Assembly (NCBI GenBank): GCA_025331565.1
Contig: JAFREQ010000039.1
Location: 4,271,001 to 4,335,000 of the forward strand
DNA from: Holacanthus passer
Taxonomy: Eukaryota; Chordata; Actinopteri; Pomacanthidae
Direction: 5' to 3'
Length of the DNA stretch: 64,000 bases
The notes beneath the pieces are model-generated. The model was not told where the DNA came from and searched no databases. It saw only the letters and a program-made list of their open reading frames with translations. The stretch's first letter is position 1. Every line of letters starts with the position of its first letter. Below are positions 59,598 to 64,000 of this stretch, in pieces. A program made the position numbers and the translations under genes.

Positions 59598-62500
59598 ATG
59601 CATATCAAAACAGGTGAGTTTGTACAACTTTGGGACTTATCGGGCGGGAATTCCTCACTTTCGGCGGTGTTATTTTGTTGTCTTGCCGACGGTGTTAGCA
59701 AGTGTGCTAGCGGTATCGATAGCAGTCTGCTCGCCGCTTTGAATGGGGGTTACGAAACTTTGACTTCGGCTAACGTGCTAGCTAGTTGTTCATTTCATGG
59801 TGTGGTTAAAAAAATAAAGCCATCTCTTCGACGACAGCTCTTGTTGTTGAGACACAGTTGAACTAGATTGATAGTGTTGTAAAGGCAGATGTATATCTTT
59901 AAAACCGTCGTGTTTAATGCGCCGCACCATGACGCTGCTAATTAAAGTTTGCTAACACCGGTGCTGCTCGTAGCTTTTGCGGTCTTGTTAGCTGCCAACA
60001 CCGCGCACACGAATCAGAACATGTTGTTTTATCCGACGGGACTCTAACAAAGGAGCCAGGCTAATCTTAATCAGAGCGTGGTTCATTTGGACAGTCTGCT
60101 AGTTTCTGGAAATTTCTGTCACGGTGCTTGAAACGAGCTCCCTGGGTTGGCAAACTACCTCCCCAGGTTTCTTTTAAAATGTGGCGCTTAGGAGCGGGCA
60201 CGCCATTCAGGCCGGGTGGATTCATTTCCTAATCATGTGGAGTATTGCACCTCAATCTGTGATCCCTCAACTTCTGTAAGCACCTGTTGTGAGTTTATTG
60301 TCACCGAGGAAGTATTTCCAGTCGACTTGCCTTCTATAGACAAAGAGCAGTCATGTCCAGATCTGTGTGCCATGTGGAGAGAAACTGGCTCAAGTGGAAG
60401 TAAAATAAGTTAATATTTAGTTAACCAACCATTCTTTTGTCACACTGAGTGTGACTGACTGACACACAGATTGTTGTGCAACATTAATGTAAAATGAGAT
60501 GAGCGTGAGAAGTTTGGGGACAGGTTCTGAAAGTTGCCACAGGCTATAGTCATTAAGACTTACTGAGTTTTTCCAGTGATATATATTTTCTTTAAACACT
60601 AGGGTAAAATAAATATAGGACTGTAATTTAGGTTTATTCATTGTTGATCTTTTTTTTAAAAACGTAGTCTATAAAAACCCCTTAGAAATCCCTTAGTTTG
60701 GAACTTGAGAGGTGAAGTTTCCATGTTGCTTATTTTGTCCAACCAGCAGCTCAGAACATATTCAAAAACATATTCAAGTTGTAATGACATAAATGAGGGA
60801 AAATTGTCAATTTTCCAGTACTAAATATTGTTTGTAAATGAGTTTACGAATTCGATAACAGAAGTGGCTTATCAAAATTGTGGCGACAAATCGTCTGTCA
60901 AATGACTAATTGGTTAATCTACCAAATATTTCAGTGTTCTAACAGTTCACACATTCACTTGACAATTTCATCTTTGCATTTTGTTGTTTTTCCCCACTGT
61001 CAGCAGAACACATACTCCATATGAGGTGTTTTGCTCCCTGTTCCATCCTCTTAGTTTAGCGTCATCTTGTTTATGTTTTTTTTTCTGCACAAATTGGCAA
61101 ATTGGCAGGAGTGCAGGCAACTGTTCTGCCTAAACTTGACTGTCACAGTGACGTCATGTGAAAATGTGTCATCCACCCCTGATGTTTGCTTATATGAAAC
61201 AGCCAGGTACAAAGATCCTTTATGGACTGATGCCAGGTGAAGAATTTTAGAATGTGTCACTACTGTTTAGACACACATGATGTGCTCATAACTATATTGC
61301 TGAGACAAGAAAATGACACAATAATATTAAATAAGAACAGGATTGTATTGTGTGATCAGTTCAACAGTACAGTGTATATTCAAACATGTCACAACAGAAG
61401 ATATTTGACCAACATGTCAACACCTCTCTTTCAGGTACATGGGAAGCAAGCAACACCGTGTGTGAGTCTGATACCCTGTGCGACCCAGCTGTCCTTGTTT
61501 CAGCCACCAACTCTGAGCCACATATTCGCAACCGCCGTCTGTCTCCTGGCTCGGGTAACTGTGGAGGTGGTGGGGGCGGAGGCTGCATCTCTGGAGGTGA
61601 CCAACAGCCCCGGCAGCTTTCACCTGAAGGCGACCTAATCGGACCTGGACACCCGCACGCCTTCAGCTTCCGCAGGGAAAAAGAACGCAAGGGCCAACAG
61701 CACAAAGGCCGCAGCCTCCGCAGGGAAAGTCAGAAGGGGGTCAGCCGAGGAAGCGAGCGACCGCAAAAGGTTAACCAAAAGGAGAGGTGGGTGGAGGACA
61801 GTCTGTCGCTGCTCAAGCCCCCACCTGCTTTCCCGGTGCAGGACAGTCCCGCCAAGCTGCAGCCTGCCGTCAGCTACGCCTCCAAGGTGAAGGCGGGGGC
61901 GGCAGGTGGAGCGCTGGAGGAGGATCGCCCCGCCATCGGTGTGCTGCTACAGAACCAGTGGGGTCTCAGTTTCATCAGCGAGGCGAGGCCGGTCACAGAG
62001 GGCACCAGCACTCGCCCCACTGCCAACGCCCTCTCCCCTCAGCCCACAGACGCTGAACAGTCAACAGACCTACAGCTCGAGACAGTTCTCACAGTCCAGC
62101 CCCCTGAAGAAACCCCTATTAAAGTTGCTACCTCTGTCACCCCCACTACACGCCCAGAGGTGGACGAGAGCAATGGGAAGCTGCTGCTTAGTTGTCGCCA
62201 TCTAGTGGAGGCTTTGAACTATCACAGTAGAGGTGAGCGCTATGACGAGCTTTGAAGACAGTGTCCAGATTTTTTGTTGTAATTTTAAATTTGTCTTTTT
62301 GGTGCATTACCTCTAACAGTGTCTTTTTGCCTCTCCTCAGAATGGAATGCTATCTGTAACAGACAGAAAAAAGGTAAGTTGACTCAAAAAGTAAACCAGT
62401 CAGTGCTGTCATTCCGCTTCTCAGGAAAAAATATGGCCGAGACGTAGAAAATTACCTCTGACACTGTGGTTTTTGAAATGTTGTGAAAGAGGCTTCAGAT

Positions 62501-62927
62501 CTTTAGGTCAACATGTCATGACCGTATTTTGTAGTTAAGTCTATTTTAGAATCCACTTTAATTATTAGTTATGTCACTCCGAGTGCATTATATAGTTCTG
62601 AGCTCTTTAAAAATGTAGTCCTTACAGATTAGGTTTGGCTTTAGGTTGTTTTGTTGTTCACTACTACTGTGTCTTATACTTTGTTAATGGTAACATTAAA
62701 AAGATGTTACACAAAAGGGCACAGAGTTGCAGGAGATTGCAGACAATCAGACGTTATCGGCTTATTTTGAAGAACCGGGTGTTGCAGGCAATCCATATAC
62801 ATTTATTCAACATATGTATCATGCTACGTCTTTAACTTCTCCCCTTGACATTGTTGTGTTCTTTTTCCATTTTGCAGTTCCAAAAAAGGTCGTCTGGTAC
62901 AAGGACACCAAGGAGCACCCCGCCTAG
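59598..62927 (+). CDS. nufip2-like: NUFIP2-like protein (FMR1-interacting protein family), 4 exons, 298 aa
   Basis: Exons are 59598-59613, 61435-62232, 62341-62373 and 62878-62927 (stop TAG). NUFIP2 (82-FIP) is an RNA-binding partner of FMRP found in ribonucleoprotein complexes and stress granules. Three blocks identify the family: LLKPPPAFPVQDSPAKL with SYASKVKAG (about residues 130-160), LLQNQWGLSFISE (about 177-188), and the C-terminus LVEALNYHSREWNAICNRQK with VPKKVVWYKDTKEHPA. Human NUFIP2 has matching KPPPVFPVDNSSAKI, SYASKVKE, FQNQWGLSFINE and a YHTKEMESIWNLQKQDPKRI end. At 298 residues it is less than half of human NUFIP2 (695) and lacks its His/Gln-rich start, so it is probably a short paralogue. 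The start MHIKTG comes from a 16-nt coding exon that fits the phase; the ATG at 61386 lies in intron pyrimidine sequence before the acceptor. A seven-Gly run lies near residue 50. Confidence 0.83.
59614..61434 (+). other. nufip2-like: nufip2-like intron 1
   Basis: The first half (to about 60200) stays CpG-rich as expected at a promoter. The remainder is AT-rich with no recognised exon. It ends at acceptor CACCTCTCTTTCAG. Confidence 0.7.
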
Positions 62928-63975
62928 CAGTGTGAGGATCCCAAAGCATATATGAACACATACACGACACACACCTACATGCACATTAAAACATATAAAG
63001 ACGGACACATTTTTGAGTCCCATTTACACACACTGCACTCAGGATGATGTCTTCACGCAAAGCCACACTGAGACACTTTGGACTAACTCCTTTGAGATCT
63101 TACAGCAATGGACTTTTTTTAACGCCTTACAGAAAGCCTGCCTTAATTAATCAGACATATTTTCATCGCCTCTCATTACCATTTTTAGCTTGTATGTACA
63201 GAGCTGGTCTTTTTTTTTTTTTTTTTTTAAAAGGAGCTGTAATTTAATCCCCTCCCCCCTCTTTTTTTTGGAAGCTGCAGTTTTATCAAACATTTTGTGT
63301 CCTCTGTCAATTAGGATCAATCATTACTGAAACAGAGAAAACACAAGCAGAACCACTCGATGGGCAGTCTGAGGGTTGTTGACTCACATCGTTGTGTGAT
63401 AAGAAGGTGCTGTAAGAGACCAACACCTCAGTGGCTCTCTGGCTTAAAGGCGGGAGGGGCCAGAGGCAAAGGCCGCCATTTTAACCTAAACCCCAGAAGT
63501 GCCATTGCTCTCTGGATCATGATGCAGCTGCCTATTGATGAGGTCAATCAAGCACTTTGTTTAGAAAAAAAAAATCTGTTGCGACCAATCCCTGTGTGCA
63601 AGAAAACCCACACCAGAGTGATTTATTTCCCCGTCTCCATTACGAACAGAAGAAGGTCTGTCTTGTACCTGCTTGAGTTTTATGGTTATTGTATGCAGAG
63701 GGCTTCTGTATCTGTGTCTTCAGTTTACAGAGGGTGTAGTCAAAGGCACAGTAGAGTTCACCCTTTACCCCTGTCAGATCTTAATGCTGTGTTCCTTTTT
63801 GTTTTTATTTGGTTCCCTAATCGGGTGAATGTTACTCATGAATCCATAAGGGATCCCACCATGTTCAGTATGTTGATTTTTGAAAAGAAAATTTATTGAA
63901 TAAAAAAATTTACACTGGAGAAAGAGGAGGAATGTAAGTGAACAGTATTGCTTAATAAAAATGAATAAACTTGAG
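62928..63975 (+). other. nufip2-like: nufip2-like 3'UTR and poly(A) signals
   Basis: About 1 kb after the TAG stop with no credible coding, including a poly-T run of about 19 at 63211-63229. AATAAA occurs at 63899-63904, 63954-63959 and 63964-63969; any may direct polyadenylation. The 179-codon ORF at 63360 lies wholly in this region and shows no domain. Confidence 0.6.
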
Positions 63976-64000
63976 TTCCATCTTAGTCCTTTTAATTTTC

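Noticed and set aside
61386..61434. ATG at 61386 as the nufip2-like start
   Set aside because: It lies upstream of the strong acceptor CACCTCTCTTTCAG. The 16-nt exon at 59598 (MHIKTG) fits the phase and sits in the CpG-rich promoter region.
63360..63899. 179-codon ORF after nufip2-like
   Set aside because: It falls entirely in the 3'UTR before the AATAAA and shows no conserved or domain-like sequence.
1..64000. CRISPR arrays, operons, bacterial or phage genes
   Set aside because: None seen. The intron-split genes and repeat content are those of a vertebrate nuclear genome.

Overview
The window is vertebrate nuclear DNA, almost certainly from a ray-finned (teleost, probably percomorph) fish. 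The evidence is intron-split genes with GT-AG sites, fish-type SINE tails and hAT/MITE debris, CA/TG microsatellites, and a TIN2-N-terminus plus C2H2 zinc-finger gene type that I know only from fish. All genes that I can support lie on the + strand.

Layout. Positions 1-49,585 hold the 3' part of a neuron navigator gene, best matched to nav3. I could place 27 coding exons (9186-45498), all joining in one open frame, followed by a 3'UTR of about 4.1 kb. The 5' exons (calponin-homology region) lie upstream of the window; positions 1-9185 are intron. Positions 50.2-51.7 kb hold a small gene for a 55-residue tail-anchored-type membrane peptide, homologous to C4orf3 (another-regulin, a SERCA regulator). 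Positions 52.5-57.0 kb hold a seven-exon gene that joins a TINF2/TIN2 N-terminal domain to 15 C2H2-type zinc fingers. Positions 57.0-59.5 kb are intergenic, with repeat fragments and one purine-rich ORF of doubtful status. Positions 59.6-64.0 kb hold a four-exon, 298-residue NUFIP2-like gene.

The genes do not form a pathway. Nav3 is a microtubule/cytoskeleton-linked AAA protein of neurons, the C4orf3 homologue acts in the ER membrane, the TINF2-ZF protein is nuclear, and NUFIP2-like is an RNA-binding-complex protein. The human counterparts map to different chromosomes, so the compact order is probably a fish arrangement.

Points most worth following: the TINF2-domain/zinc-finger fusion, with one finger having a C-x1-C knuckle and one intron using a GC donor; a possible internal first exon of nav3 at 26133 that would make a short isoform; a 24-nt candidate neural cassette at 32872; and a non-autonomous hAT element at 15751-16396 with a perfect 8-bp target duplication. 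Exon boundaries come from reading splice sites, frame and remembered homology. No alignment or transcript data were available.
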